Part shown: one piece after another, positions 25,165 through 34,346 of the stretch | How positions within the stretch are numbered: position 1 is the stretch's first letter | Layout: every line of letters begins with the position of its first letter | NCBI RefSeq assembly: GCF_040096055.1 | Contig: NZ_JBBMFK010000009.1 | Location: 1-64,000 of the forward strand | Direction of reading: 5' to 3' | Length of the DNA: 64,000 bases | From: Pseudoflavonifractor intestinihominis | GTDB lineage: Bacteria > Bacillota > Clostridia > Oscillospirales > Oscillospiraceae | Notes under the pieces: model-generated | Told to the model about the DNA's origin: nothing | The model's input: the letters and a program-made list of their open reading frames with translations, nothing else | Databases searched by the model: none | Program-made: the position numbers and the translations under genes

Positions 25165-26010
25165 ATGGAATTTGCGACTTTGAATAACGGCGTGAAAATG
25201 CCGATGGCGGGTATCGGGACCTTCCTGCTGACGCCGGATGAAGCGGAGACCTCCGTCCTCAGCGCTCTCCAGTGCGGCTATCGGCTCATTGACACTGCCA
25301 ACGCCTATGTGAACGAAAAAGCAGTGGGCCGTGCCATGAAGAAGTCCGGTGTGGAGCGCAAGGACATCTTCCTGGAGACCAAGCTGTGGCCCAGTTTCTA
25401 TGAGCAGGCCGACGCAGTAGACAAGACTCTGGAGCGGCTGGATACCGACTATATTGACCTGCTGCTGATCCACCAGCCCGCCGGCAACTATGTGGCCGGG
25501 TATAAGCAGATGGAAAAGGCATATAAGGAGGGCAAGGTGAAGGCCATCGGCCTGTCCAACTTCAACACCCGGCAGATCCAGGAGATTTTGGACATCTGCG
25601 AGGTAAAGCCTGCCGTTCTCCAAACGGAGGTCCACCCTTACTCCCAGGAAAAGGAGCTGAAGTCCTTCCTGTCCGACGAAGGTATCGTCATCCAGGCATG
25701 GTATCCCTTGGGACACGGGGACAAGGCACTCCAGCAGGAATCTCTGTTCACCGAGTTGGGCAAGAAGTACGGTAAGAGCAACGCCCAGATCATCCTCCGT
25801 TGGCATATTCAGGTCGGCAACATTGTCATCCCCGGCTCCAAGAACCCGGAGCACATCAAGGCCAACCTGAATCTGTTCGACTTCTCCCTCACGGACGAGG
25901 AAATGGCGAAAATCGCTGCCATGGATAAGAAGCAGCGGTATTATCACAGCACCCCGGAGATGCTGAAGAAGTACGCAGAAATGGTGCCTCCCGTAGATAA
26001 GCAGAAGTGA
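25165..26010 (+). CDS. Aldo/keto reductase (DkgA-like)
   Basis: About 281 residues with the full AKR tetrad (IDTANAYVNE, LETKLW, LLIHQP) and the cofactor segment IVIPGSKNPEHI. Similar to 2,5-diketo-gluconate/methylglyoxal reductases. ATG 25165 is preferred to the ATG nine bases upstream because AAAGGA is better spaced. It belongs to the same subfamily as the product of 26440. Cytoplasmic, NADPH-dependent. Confidence 0.88.
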   Translation: MEFATLNNGVKMPMAGIGTFLLTPDEAETSVLSALQCGYRLIDTANAYVNEKAVGRAMKKSGVERKDIFLETKLWPSFYEQADAVDKTLERLDTDYIDLLLIHQPAGNYVAGYKQMEKAYKEGKVKAIGLSNFNTRQIQEILDICEVKPAVLQTEVHPYSQEKELKSFLSDEGIVIQAWYPLGHGDKALQQESLFTELGKKYGKSNAQIILRWHIQVGNIVIPGSKNPEHIKANLNLFDFSLTDEEMAKIAAMDKKQRYYHSTPEMLKKYAEMVPPVDKQK

Positions 26011-26023
26011 GGCGGTAATTGGT

Positions 26024-26422
26024 ATGAACGAAGCGTTTCAGAACCTGTTTCCCCAGGGCGGTCCCAACACTGCGGCAGGTCAGTATTTCAGCGGGGCCAG
26101 TTACCTGCATCCACTGAGCAGTGAGGGCGGCGTCACCGTCTCCAATGTGACGTTTGAACCCGCCTGCCGGAACAACTGGCACATCCACCACAACGGCGGA
26201 CAGATCCTCCTGTGTACCGCTGGTCGGGGCTACTACCAGGAGTGGGGCAAGCCTGCCCAGGAGCTGCACCCCGGCGATGTAATCAGCATCCCGCCGGAAG
26301 TCAAGCACTGGCATGGGGCCGCCCAGGACAGTTGGTTTGCCCATGTGGCCATCTCTGTTCCTGGTTCCAAGGCCGAGTGGTTGGAGCCGGTGGCAGATGC
26401 AGAATACCGAGAATTGAAGTAA
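26024..26422 (+). CDS. Cupin-domain protein
   Basis: A 132-residue single-domain cupin. Motif 1 WHIHHNGGQILLCTAGRG and motif 2 PGDVISIPPEVKHWHG give the metal-binding histidines. It resembles cupins found next to AKRs and carboxymuconolactone decarboxylases in gut bacteria and the YhhW-like group. It lies 13 bases behind one AKR and 17 bases before the next, clearly in one operon. Possible quinone/aldehyde chemistry; substrate unknown. Confidence 0.85.
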   Translation: MNEAFQNLFPQGGPNTAAGQYFSGASYLHPLSSEGGVTVSNVTFEPACRNNWHIHHNGGQILLCTAGRGYYQEWGKPAQELHPGDVISIPPEVKHWHGAAQDSWFAHVAISVPGSKAEWLEPVADAEYRELK

Positions 26423-26439
26423 GACAGGGGGAAAAGTAT

Positions 26440-27291
26440 ATGGACTATGTGACCTTAAACAACGGTATCAAGATGCCTCTGCTGGGTTTCGGCACCTTTC
26501 AGATCAAAGACCCAGCGGAGTGTGAGCGGGCGGTGCGGGATGCCATCGATGTGGGCTATCGTCTCATCGACACTGCCGCTTCCTACGGCAACGAGGAGGC
26601 AGTGGGAAAAGCGGTACGGGAGAGCGGCGTTCCTCGGGAAGAGCTGTTTGTGACCACCAAGCTGTGGATCTCGGACGCCAGCTATGAGGGGGCCAAACGT
26701 GGCTTTGCCGCTTCCATGGAGCGGCTGGGCCTGGACTATCTGGATCTGTACCTGATCCACCAGCCTCTGGGCGATTACTACGGGGCCTGGCGGGCGATGA
26801 CGGAACTGTACCGGGAGGGCAAGATCCGGTCCATCGGCGTGTGTAGCTTCTATCCCGATCGGCTGGCCGACCTGATCGCCTTCAACGAGGTTGCCCCCGC
26901 TGTAAACCAGGTGGAGTGCAACATCTTCTTCCAGCAGGAAAAGGCCCAGGCGTACATGAAGTCCAAGGGCGTGCAGATGCAGAGCTGGGCGCCCTTTGCC
27001 GAGGGACATAATGATCTGTTCCATAACCCCACCCTCACAGCCATCGGTGAAAAGTACGGCAAAAGCGTAGCCCAGGTGGTGCTTCGTTGGCAGCTCCAGC
27101 GGGGTATCGTCTGCATCCCCAAGAGCACCCGACGGGCGCGCATGGAGCAGAACTTCAATGTGTTCGACTTCATCCTGTCCCAGGAGGACATGGATGCGAT
27201 CGCTGCCCTGGATAGCGGCGTCAGCTCGTTCTTTGACCACCGGGACCCCGCCGTGGTGGAGATGCTGGCAGGTCTGGTTCGGAAGGTATAG
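26440..27291 (+). CDS. Aldo/keto reductase (DkgA-like), second copy
   Basis: A 283-residue AKR with intact tetrad (IDTAASYGNE, VTTKLW, YLIHQPL) and IVCIPKSTRR for the cofactor. A divergent paralogue of the product of 25165. ATG 26440 has a short AGGGGGAAA site upstream. Cytoplasmic; third classical AKR of the island. Confidence 0.88.
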   Translation: MDYVTLNNGIKMPLLGFGTFQIKDPAECERAVRDAIDVGYRLIDTAASYGNEEAVGKAVRESGVPREELFVTTKLWISDASYEGAKRGFAASMERLGLDYLDLYLIHQPLGDYYGAWRAMTELYREGKIRSIGVCSFYPDRLADLIAFNEVAPAVNQVECNIFFQQEKAQAYMKSKGVQMQSWAPFAEGHNDLFHNPTLTAIGEKYGKSVAQVVLRWQLQRGIVCIPKSTRRARMEQNFNVFDFILSQEDMDAIAALDSGVSSFFDHRDPAVVEMLAGLVRKV

Positions 27292-27355
27292 GCGCTTTCT
27301 CTTGGACCCTGTAATATATAATTGATGAGAATGAAACAAAGGAGGACAATGCAAT

Positions 27356-28489
27356 ATGCGAAATTTGAAGCGTATGGGTGCCATGATGATGGCACTGGTG
27401 CTGGCATTCAGTCTGAGTGTGACAGCGTTTGCTGCTGTGGAGGATACCGGCTTTGCCGATGTGGCAGCGGACGCCTGGTATGCTGAGGCGGTGGAGTATG
27501 TTCGGGACAACGGGCTTATGAGTGGCACCAGCGCCACCACATTTGCCCCCAATGACACCATGACCCGGTCCATGTTGGCCACCACGCTTTACCGTGAGGC
27601 CGGAAGTCTCGCGGTCTCCGGCGGTGATGCCTTTACAGATACCCAGGAGGGCGCCTGGTACGCCGACGCGGTTCTCTGGGCTTCCCAGGAGGGAGTCATC
27701 AGCGGCTACGGCAACGGCCTGTTTGGAACCAATGACCCGGTCAGCCGGGAGCAGATTGCCACCATCCTTTGGCGGTATGCCGGAAGCCCCAGCGCCGATG
27801 CCGGGCAGGACTTCGCAGATGAAAGCGAGATCGCTTCCTATGCTGTGGCGGCGGTGGACTGGGCAAGAGCCAACGGTGTGGTGAATGGTGCGGATGGAAA
27901 CCGTTTCCTGCCTCGAAACAGCGCTTCCCGGGCAGAGGTGGCCACCATGCTGCGTAACTTCCTGACTATAGATGGGACGGAGGAGCCGGAGCAGCCCTCC
28001 GATTCTTCCCGTGTCCTGGTGGCCTATTTCTCCGCCACTGGTAATACCGAATCTGTGGCCAACACGATTGCAGACTTGACCGGCGGCGATCTCTTTGAGA
28101 TTACACCGGCAGATCCCTACACCAGCGACGATCTGAACTGGACGGACGAGAACAGCCGGGTAGTCTATGAATATGAAAACCCGGAGGCACGCGATGTAGA
28201 GCTGGCAGAGGACACGGTGGACAACTGGGACGAGTATGATGTAATCTTTATCGGCTATCCCATCTGGTGGGGCATCGCCGCCTGGCCCACGGACAGCTTT
28301 GTGGAAGCCAACGACTTCACCGGCAAGACTGTGATTCCGTTCTGCACCTCCTCCAGCTCCGGCCTGGGCCAGAGTGGAGACCTGCTGGAGGAACTGGCCG
28401 GCACCGGGAATTGGCTGGAGGGCCAGCGATTCCGCGGCAGCACCTCTGAGGCAGAAATCCAGACCTGGCTCGACAGCCTGGAGCTGTAA
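27356..28489 (+). CDS. SLH-anchored flavodoxin (chimeric gene)
   Basis: A 377-residue exported protein: signal peptide (about 1-27, AFAA), three SLH repeats (about 30-205) and a C-terminal flavodoxin domain (about 215-375) with FSATGNTES and GYPIWWG. The SLH DNA is nearly identical to 17433-17945 and the flavodoxin DNA to 24050-24340. The gene therefore looks assembled from two other island genes. It would display a flavodoxin on the cell wall, an unusual place for this protein family. Confidence 0.85.
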   Translation: MRNLKRMGAMMMALVLAFSLSVTAFAAVEDTGFADVAADAWYAEAVEYVRDNGLMSGTSATTFAPNDTMTRSMLATTLYREAGSLAVSGGDAFTDTQEGAWYADAVLWASQEGVISGYGNGLFGTNDPVSREQIATILWRYAGSPSADAGQDFADESEIASYAVAAVDWARANGVVNGADGNRFLPRNSASRAEVATMLRNFLTIDGTEEPEQPSDSSRVLVAYFSATGNTESVANTIADLTGGDLFEITPADPYTSDDLNWTDENSRVVYEYENPEARDVELAEDTVDNWDEYDVIFIGYPIWWGIAAWPTDSFVEANDFTGKTVIPFCTSSSSGLGQSGDLLEELAGTGNWLEGQRFRGSTSEAEIQTWLDSLEL

Positions 28490-28502
28490 GAGAAAGCGTT
28501 TT

Positions 28503-29138
28503 ATGATGAAAGTATTACTGGTCAACGGCAGCCCTCATAAAGAGGGCTGCACCTATACCGCCCTGTGCGAAGTGGGCGATGCACTGAATGGCTGCGGCGT
28601 GGATGCGGATCTGTTCTGGATTGGGAATCGCCCTTTGTCCGGCTGCATCGCCTGTCACAGGTGTTCACAGCAAAATTGCTGTGTCATTCAAGACACGGTA
28701 AATGAGTTTCTGGACATCGCCGGGGACTATGATGGTTTTGTATTTGGTTCCCCCGTCCACTGGGGTGGAGCAACCGGAGCCATTACCTCTTTCTTGGATC
28801 GTGCTTTTTATGCAGATCTCAACGGAAACGGAAATCGCTTTTACCTGAAACCCGCCGCTGCGGTTCTGTCAGCACGGCGGGCTGGCACCACTGCTTCCTG
28901 GGATCAACTGAACAAATATTTTGGACTGATGCAGATGCCCATTATTACCTCTCGCTACTGGAATATGGTTCACGGTACCGTGCCGGAGGAGGTCCGGCTG
29001 GACCTGGAAGGTATGCAGACCATGCGTGTTCTGGGCCGCAACATGGCGTTCTTTCTGAGATGCAAGGAGGTCGCTCTGGCCCACGGTCTGGAGCTTCCCA
29101 TTCAGGAGCCATTTCAATTTACCAACTTCATCCGCTGA
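28503..29138 (+). CDS. NADPH-dependent FMN reductase family protein
   Basis: A 211-residue cytoplasmic flavoprotein: VNGSPHKEGCTYTA is the FMN loop, GCIACHRCSQQNCCVIQD the Cys-rich segment, FGSPVHWGGATG the second flavin loop. Related to the product of 24509 but longer at the C-terminus. Fourteen bases behind the SLH-flavodoxin gene and fourteen before the Fe-ADH gene. Confidence 0.85.
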   Translation: MMKVLLVNGSPHKEGCTYTALCEVGDALNGCGVDADLFWIGNRPLSGCIACHRCSQQNCCVIQDTVNEFLDIAGDYDGFVFGSPVHWGGATGAITSFLDRAFYADLNGNGNRFYLKPAAAVLSARRAGTTASWDQLNKYFGLMQMPIITSRYWNMVHGTVPEEVRLDLEGMQTMRVLGRNMAFFLRCKEVALAHGLELPIQEPFQFTNFIR

Positions 29139-29152
29139 AAGGAGCGTTCTCC

Positions 29153-30319
29153 ATGGAAAACTTCGTTTACGAATATCCTACCAAGGTCTATTTTGGAAAG
29201 GGGGCGGCCAGACAGCACCTCTCCAACATTTTGTCCGCCTATGGTTCTAATGTTTTGCTGGCCTACGGCGGCGGCTCCATCAAGAAGAATGGTGTCTACG
29301 ACGAGATTGCTGGCATTTTGAAGGAGAGCGGCAAGACGGTCACTGAGTTTACCGGAATCATGTCTAATCCTACCTGGGAGAAGGTTCGAGAAGGTGCCAA
29401 GCTGGCTCGGGAGAACAAAATCGACCTGGTGCTGGCAGTGGGCGGCGGCTCGGTCATTGATTGCTGCAAGATCATCTGCGCCCAAGCTGTCACCGATGAA
29501 GATCTGTGGGAGGTGGAGATGGTGCGCCATGGTATCCCCACAGGCAAACCCATCCCCCTGGGTGCAGTGGTCACCGCCTCCGGCACCGGAGCGGAGATGA
29601 ACGGCGGAGCTGTTATTACCAACGAGGCGGTTAAAATCAAGGGCGGTATGTATGCCGCTGCGCCCCGGTTTGCCATTCTGGACCCGGACTATACCATGAC
29701 CCTACCCAGAATGCAAGTGCTTTCAGGGGCCTTTGACACACTGAGCCACGCCATGGAAACCTACTTCGGTCGCTCCGACCGGGACAATGTATCGGACGAG
29801 GTAGCCCTGGCTGTTATGCGGAGCACGGTGGTCAATATGCGGACTTTGCTCCGGGATATCAACGATTATACCGCTCGGAGCAATCTGATGTGGACCTCCG
29901 CCATGGCGGAAAACGGGATTTTGAAAGTGGGCCGCCTGACCGATTTTGAATGCCACCAGATCGAGCACCAGCTGGGGGCCTACACTGACTGCAACCACGG
30001 GCAGGGCTTGGCGGTGATCCATCCGGCTTACTATCGGCATCTCTACAAGAGCGCCGTACCCAAGTTTGCCAAGTTTGCCAGGACGGTGTGGGGAATCTCA
30101 GAGGTGGACGATGAGAAGGCCGCCCAGGCTGGCATCCAGACGTTGGCCGGATTCATTCAGGAATGCAGCCTGCCCACCAAGCTGTTACAGCTGCGCTCCA
30201 AAACGGAAATCACGCCCGAGCTTCTGCGGCAAGTGGCCGACAGCACCAATCTGCTGCCCAACGGCTATAAGCTGTTTACCCACGATGAGATTTACGAAAT
30301 TTTGATGGAGTGCATTTAA
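29153..30319 (+). CDS. Iron-containing alcohol dehydrogenase (BdhA/YqhD type)
   Basis: A 388-residue NAD(P)-dependent alcohol/aldehyde oxidoreductase. Cofactor motif VGGGSVIDCCK. Metal ligands are complete: Asp195 and His199 (FDTLSHAMETYF), His268 (ECHQIEH) and His282 (CNHGQG). It is the active partner of the degenerate copy at 20330. ATG 29153 follows GAAAGGAG. In E. coli, YqhD is paired with the AKR DkgA for aldehyde clearance, and the same enzyme pair occurs in this island. Confidence 0.9.
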   Translation: MENFVYEYPTKVYFGKGAARQHLSNILSAYGSNVLLAYGGGSIKKNGVYDEIAGILKESGKTVTEFTGIMSNPTWEKVREGAKLARENKIDLVLAVGGGSVIDCCKIICAQAVTDEDLWEVEMVRHGIPTGKPIPLGAVVTASGTGAEMNGGAVITNEAVKIKGGMYAAAPRFAILDPDYTMTLPRMQVLSGAFDTLSHAMETYFGRSDRDNVSDEVALAVMRSTVVNMRTLLRDINDYTARSNLMWTSAMAENGILKVGRLTDFECHQIEHQLGAYTDCNHGQGLAVIHPAYYRHLYKSAVPKFAKFARTVWGISEVDDEKAAQAGIQTLAGFIQECSLPTKLLQLRSKTEITPELLRQVADSTNLLPNGYKLFTHDEIYEILMECI

Positions 30320-30382
30320 TCAAATCTTCTTGCGCAAAAGCAGAACTGGATGTGGAATTGACAGAATTGGTAACCTTTTCTG

Positions 30383-31267
30383 TCATGTTTCTTCATGCGT
30401 TACAAAAAGGTATTCCCTTAACCGATACCGGCACAGCCCAAACCCTGTTTCAGATCGCTCCAAAATGGCCTCCGGGATCTGTTTGAGATACTTTCGCCCA
30501 AAGCTGGTGGTGCCGAAGTATGCGTCAAAGTTGGCCACCGGCAGCACTACCCAGTCGGAGTCCTCTGGCTTGTTGGCAAGGTAGTAGGACACCAGAGTTG
30601 TGACCATATCCAGAGGAACCCCCTTGGGCGTGAGCGTGCGGAGTTGTTTTACTAACTCAGGCGGCAGTGACTGCTCCTTATCCCGGAGTGGGCCCAGCTC
30701 CAAAGCCTGAGCCAGAAAGCTGTCAAACCGCAGGCCCCACTGTCCCTTAGTGGTGGGAGCAAACAGAGGGATCTGCATTTGGATTACCTTGTCCCGCCAG
30801 GCCCGGTCAAAGCCCTTCTCAATGGCAGCACACTTCTTCTGGGCGCTGCTGGATACCCGTTCTGGATTTTCCCGCACAAAATCCACCACTTGATGTACAT
30901 GGCGGTAAAACCATCCGCTGCCATTTTCGTCCACAAGGCCGGGAAACTCCCCATGGAGTTTTCCGAAATCATTGCCAAACTGCCACGCCTCCCGAGGCGT
31001 GGCTTTTTTACTGTCCGGCACACTGCACCAGGCGCACAGGCCCCGCTTGGCATAGTCGATGCGCTCCCGGGGCGCTTCGGCTGGGCTGCCATCCTCATTA
31101 TGAAACAGAAATCCTCTTGCCAAGATGGTCAGCACCCGGTTGAGTCCCTCGAAATCCAGGATGGTGTCGAAGGTAAAGCGGCCCAGATAGGTGGTGTCCT
31201 GCTTGTTCCGAGCGGTGTAGTTTACCACACCGGTGTAGTCCTGAAACTCGTTCCACTCATTCAGCAT
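30383..31267 (-). CDS. Partner of the RdRP-like polymerase, unknown function
   Basis: A 294-residue soluble protein, begun by ATG at 31267, which overlaps the end of the polymerase gene by 11 bases (ATGCTGAATGA). The two are therefore translated from one message. No signal peptide or membrane segment. Cys pair LCAWC is near residue 85; the N-terminal part is rich in aromatic residues (TYLGRFTFDTILDFEGLNRV), the C-terminal part in charged residues. I do not recognise a family. Coupling suggests a subunit or accessory factor of the polymerase. It converges on the Fe-ADH gene with only 63 bases between. Confidence 0.7.
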   Translation of the reverse strand: MLNEWNEFQDYTGVVNYTARNKQDTTYLGRFTFDTILDFEGLNRVLTILARGFLFHNEDGSPAEAPRERIDYAKRGLCAWCSVPDSKKATPREAWQFGNDFGKLHGEFPGLVDENGSGWFYRHVHQVVDFVRENPERVSSSAQKKCAAIEKGFDRAWRDKVIQMQIPLFAPTTKGQWGLRFDSFLAQALELGPLRDKEQSLPPELVKQLRTLTPKGVPLDMVTTLVSYYLANKPEDSDWVVLPVANFDAYFGTTSFGRKYLKQIPEAILERSETGFGLCRYRLREYLFVTHEET

Positions 31268-34200
31268 GATCCACCTCCAGAACATGTTCCTCAATGTGAT
31301 CCGGCAGCAGATCCCACAGCAGGTTTCGCTTGCCCAGGGCCACCACATAGGGCACCGCCAGGCTGGGCCGGACGATCTTGTCCAGCAGCTTGCGGCAGAC
31401 CTTGGACACCACGGCCCGCTCGTTGCCGCTGAAGGGGGCAGACAGATAGGCCTCCATCATCTTCTGGAAGTCCGGGGAGTCCGCCGGGCGGCGGAGCTGC
31501 TTCCGCTCCCGGGCAGACTCCAGATCGTCGATATCGCAGACCAGATCACCCAGCATACGGAACCCGCCGTGGCGGAAGTCGGTCAGGAGATCGTAGTAGT
31601 CGGCTCCCTCCGGCAGCCACTCCCGCAGGAATGTTTCTCTCTGTGCTTCTGTCATCAGGTGCCACTGCTGATCCACAATCGCCTTTCTCAAAGTAGAAAT
31701 ACGCTCCGATGAAAGCTGCTGGAAGAAGGCGTACAGTTGGTCGCTGTCGTAGAGTTCCTCTTGTCCTCTGGCATAGAGCATACGGTCAATGTCCGCTTTT
31801 CGCTGCTGCCCCTTGGCGGGGGTACGGCAGGCCCGGATGCGGGAGAGACAGTGCTCGTAGTCCCACAGCAAGGCAGAGACAGAAGAAAGAATGTTCTCAT
31901 TCAGCTGTTTCTTCCAACTTCGTTCCTGGGCGAAGGTGAATAGTTCGCTATCCTTCGCTGGTTTCTCCTGAATCTTGGGCGTGTTGCGCTCCAGCTGGCG
32001 TGCCAGCCAGGGCAGCCGCTCCACCGGGGAGTCCACCGTGTCCCAGTCGATCCCGGAAAAGAAGGAATCCAGACGCTCCCGGTGGGTGGGCTCGTACCAG
32101 GCGCGGCGGCGCTCCTCCGCACGCTCCAACAGATATTTGTACTGGAGGAAAGGAGTGCGCTTTACCTTCCGTCCGCCCAGAAATTCATCCAGGTTGGGCC
32201 GCACACCGGTCTTGGCCGCGTCGATCTCCAGTCCGCTATAGATGGCCAGGGCTTCCAAGTCCCGGCGGCACCGTTTGCGCTCCTCCGGGTTGGCGTGCTC
32301 GTTGTAGGCGATGACGCTGCGATCCAGGGCGGCGTTGCAGATCTGTCCAATGCGGGCAGCAAAGGTGTTCTCCACCGTCTGAAAACGAGCCTGCCAGTCG
32401 TTGGCGTCGGACTTGGGTGCGGATAAGGATGGAATTTTCAGCAGGGGCAGGTTGGCGTTGTTGGAGAGCTGTTGATGGACATCGTAATCATAGTTCCGCT
32501 TCACACAGCGGTTCAGGATGGGATCGGCAATGGTCTTGATGAGGTCGCCGTCATAGTCCGCACCGCCCAGCCGCTCCGCTGCCAAACTGTCTGCAGACAC
32601 CATGACCACATCGGTGAGGTGGCCCAGGTAATGCTGGCGCAGTGCGTCTCCCTCTGGGTACACGGACAGCTGCAATTCCTCGTTCCGGGCGATGTGGGGA
32701 TTGCGCAGCAGAGTACAGCTGTCCTCATGGTCATAGGCTACACCAGGAGCAAAGAAGCTGTCCTCCGCAAAGAAATCTCCCATCACCTGATTGCAGAAGT
32801 CCCGCTCACCGGGCATCTGGAACACACGGGGTGCAATTAACTGCCGCAGCAGTTCCAGCAGATCACCGGAGAGAAAACGGTTGTCCCCTGGCACCAGCAA
32901 CCGCCCGACGGCGTAGCCTCGGAGGATCTTCCGGGCTTGCCCATCCAACTGTTCCGCGTAGATAGACTCACGGATAAACTTCGGGTTCTTCTCCAGCACC
33001 CGGGCCATGATGTTCGCCCGGCTTCCCATGGGCTGGCTCAGGCCCCGGCGAAAGTATTCCTGCTGGTATGTTTCGTTGGCACGAAAGTTATAGTAGGCCG
33101 TCTCGGTGGCCTTGGTCAGCCATTGCCGGGGGTCATCCTCCGGACTGTGGTCCCAGCCTTCCAGCAGGTCGGCGGGGCGGAACTCCTCCGGCTGGATGGA
33201 GAGGGTGGAGAGAAATTGATAGTTGAGCTCTACCAATTTCTCCGGCTCCGTCTTGCTCAGGTTGGTGATGTACAGGGCGTGGTTGTAGTCCCGAAAGGCG
33301 TCCCAATAGTCATCCCAGGTCATACCGTTCTCCCGCAGCCATCCGTATGCCTTGAACTGACTGCAAGTGAGGATGATGTCCACACTGCGGACGGGGTGCG
33401 CCTTGCCCCAAACATCTACGATGCTCTGGGTACCGCTTCTCTTCAAAAAGTCCTTGAAGTCCACCTGATGGAGCATCCCCTTGATGTAGGGCATACGGAT
33501 TTGAAAGGAGGTGTGGGTGTGGCTGCCGCAGCAAGCCTTGTCCACTACCTCCGCATACTCTTTGGAGATGAGGCCCACGCCGTCAAAGCAGGTGATGTCC
33601 AGATCTTCCAGTGTATCTGCCCGGTAGAAGGTTCCCGGCTCTCTGTCTTCCCGCAGGGTGATGACAGGGGCTCGCTCCACTCTCTTGGTTGGATTGTCTA
33701 TGACGATGACCCGGTGATTTTTGTCAATGCGGATGCCGTCCACCCGGGTTCCGCTGGAGAACATGAGACCGTTGTAGGCGTAGAGTTTACTGAGCTGGCA
33801 GCGTCTCAGTTCCATATTTAGCATGATCCGTTGGCGCATGGGCTCATACAGATCCGCCCGGATAAAGGAGAGACGGGACTGGCGGCTCATGCTGGCGGAG
33901 CGCTCAAAAGCCACATAGCGGTGTGGGCCGCTGCCGAAGTCCAGTGTGATCCCCTCGGGACGGAACATGTCTCTGGCCTTCTCCCGGCGGGTCTGCTGCG
34001 TCCTTCCGGTTCCACGCCGGTCAAAGATCCCGGCGAAGTCCATGTAGAACAGCACATCGGAGAGAGCCGTTACCTTCTCCTCGCCACGCTCCCGCCAGCC
34101 CTTCCCGTGGAGTTGGTACATCAGCTGATGGAACATGGCGCAGCTGTCCTGCTCGTGATTGGCACCCGGTACCTTGCAGTGCTCGGTGGCACTGCGGTTC

Positions 34201-34286
34201 AGAGCAAAGGTGTAAACGCCGTCTTTCTCCGCGGCATAGCTCATCACTGCCCGGGCAGAGAGTTCGTAGATCTGATAGGTCGTCAT
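31257..34286 (-). CDS. Predicted cellular-type (QDE-1/YonO-like) RNA polymerase
   Basis: A 1009-residue protein with the ordered motifs of the cellular RNA-dependent RNA polymerase family. These are FERSASMSRQSRLSF (about 127-141, in place of the eukaryotic SNSQLRE motif), DGVGLIS (235-241), FQIRMPYIKG (261-270), LLRNP (R528-P530) and the catalytic DYDGD (577-581) in GGADYDGD. The last is the DbDGD signature whose three Asp bind Mg in two-barrel polymerases; phage YonO and RNAP beta' have related sites. No signal or membrane segments. ATG 34286 has GGAGGTGA. It could copy RNA or, like YonO, transcribe DNA; sequence alone cannot decide. Paired with the overlapping gene 30383-31267. Confidence 0.8.
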   Translation of the reverse strand: MTTYQIYELSARAVMSYAAEKDGVYTFALNRSATEHCKVPGANHEQDSCAMFHQLMYQLHGKGWRERGEEKVTALSDVLFYMDFAGIFDRRGTGRTQQTRREKARDMFRPEGITLDFGSGPHRYVAFERSASMSRQSRLSFIRADLYEPMRQRIMLNMELRRCQLSKLYAYNGLMFSSGTRVDGIRIDKNHRVIVIDNPTKRVERAPVITLREDREPGTFYRADTLEDLDITCFDGVGLISKEYAEVVDKACCGSHTHTSFQIRMPYIKGMLHQVDFKDFLKRSGTQSIVDVWGKAHPVRSVDIILTCSQFKAYGWLRENGMTWDDYWDAFRDYNHALYITNLSKTEPEKLVELNYQFLSTLSIQPEEFRPADLLEGWDHSPEDDPRQWLTKATETAYYNFRANETYQQEYFRRGLSQPMGSRANIMARVLEKNPKFIRESIYAEQLDGQARKILRGYAVGRLLVPGDNRFLSGDLLELLRQLIAPRVFQMPGERDFCNQVMGDFFAEDSFFAPGVAYDHEDSCTLLRNPHIARNEELQLSVYPEGDALRQHYLGHLTDVVMVSADSLAAERLGGADYDGDLIKTIADPILNRCVKRNYDYDVHQQLSNNANLPLLKIPSLSAPKSDANDWQARFQTVENTFAARIGQICNAALDRSVIAYNEHANPEERKRCRRDLEALAIYSGLEIDAAKTGVRPNLDEFLGGRKVKRTPFLQYKYLLERAEERRRAWYEPTHRERLDSFFSGIDWDTVDSPVERLPWLARQLERNTPKIQEKPAKDSELFTFAQERSWKKQLNENILSSVSALLWDYEHCLSRIRACRTPAKGQQRKADIDRMLYARGQEELYDSDQLYAFFQQLSSERISTLRKAIVDQQWHLMTEAQRETFLREWLPEGADYYDLLTDFRHGGFRMLGDLVCDIDDLESARERKQLRRPADSPDFQKMMEAYLSAPFSGNERAVVSKVCRKLLDKIVRPSLAVPYVVALGKRNLLWDLLPDHIEEHVLEVDHAE

Positions 34287-34307
34287 TGGCTCACCTCCGT
34301 TTGCTCT

Positions 34308-34335
34308 ATTCTACCACAGACCATTTCAAAATCAA
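34308..34335 (-). promoter_or_regulatory. Promoter of the polymerase operon
   Basis: On the minus strand TTGATT (34330-34335), 16 bases, TAGAAT (34308-34313), 22 bases before the ATG. Host-type sigma-A elements, so the polymerase should be made by host RNAP. Confidence 0.55.
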
Positions 34336-34346
34336 AATGAATACTA

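Noticed and set aside
31257..34286. Reading the 1009-residue protein as a bacterial RNAP beta' relative only because of the GADYDGD motif
   Set aside because: The DGVG-IS and FQ-R-KG motifs upstream are those of RdRPs, and the many other beta' motifs are absent.
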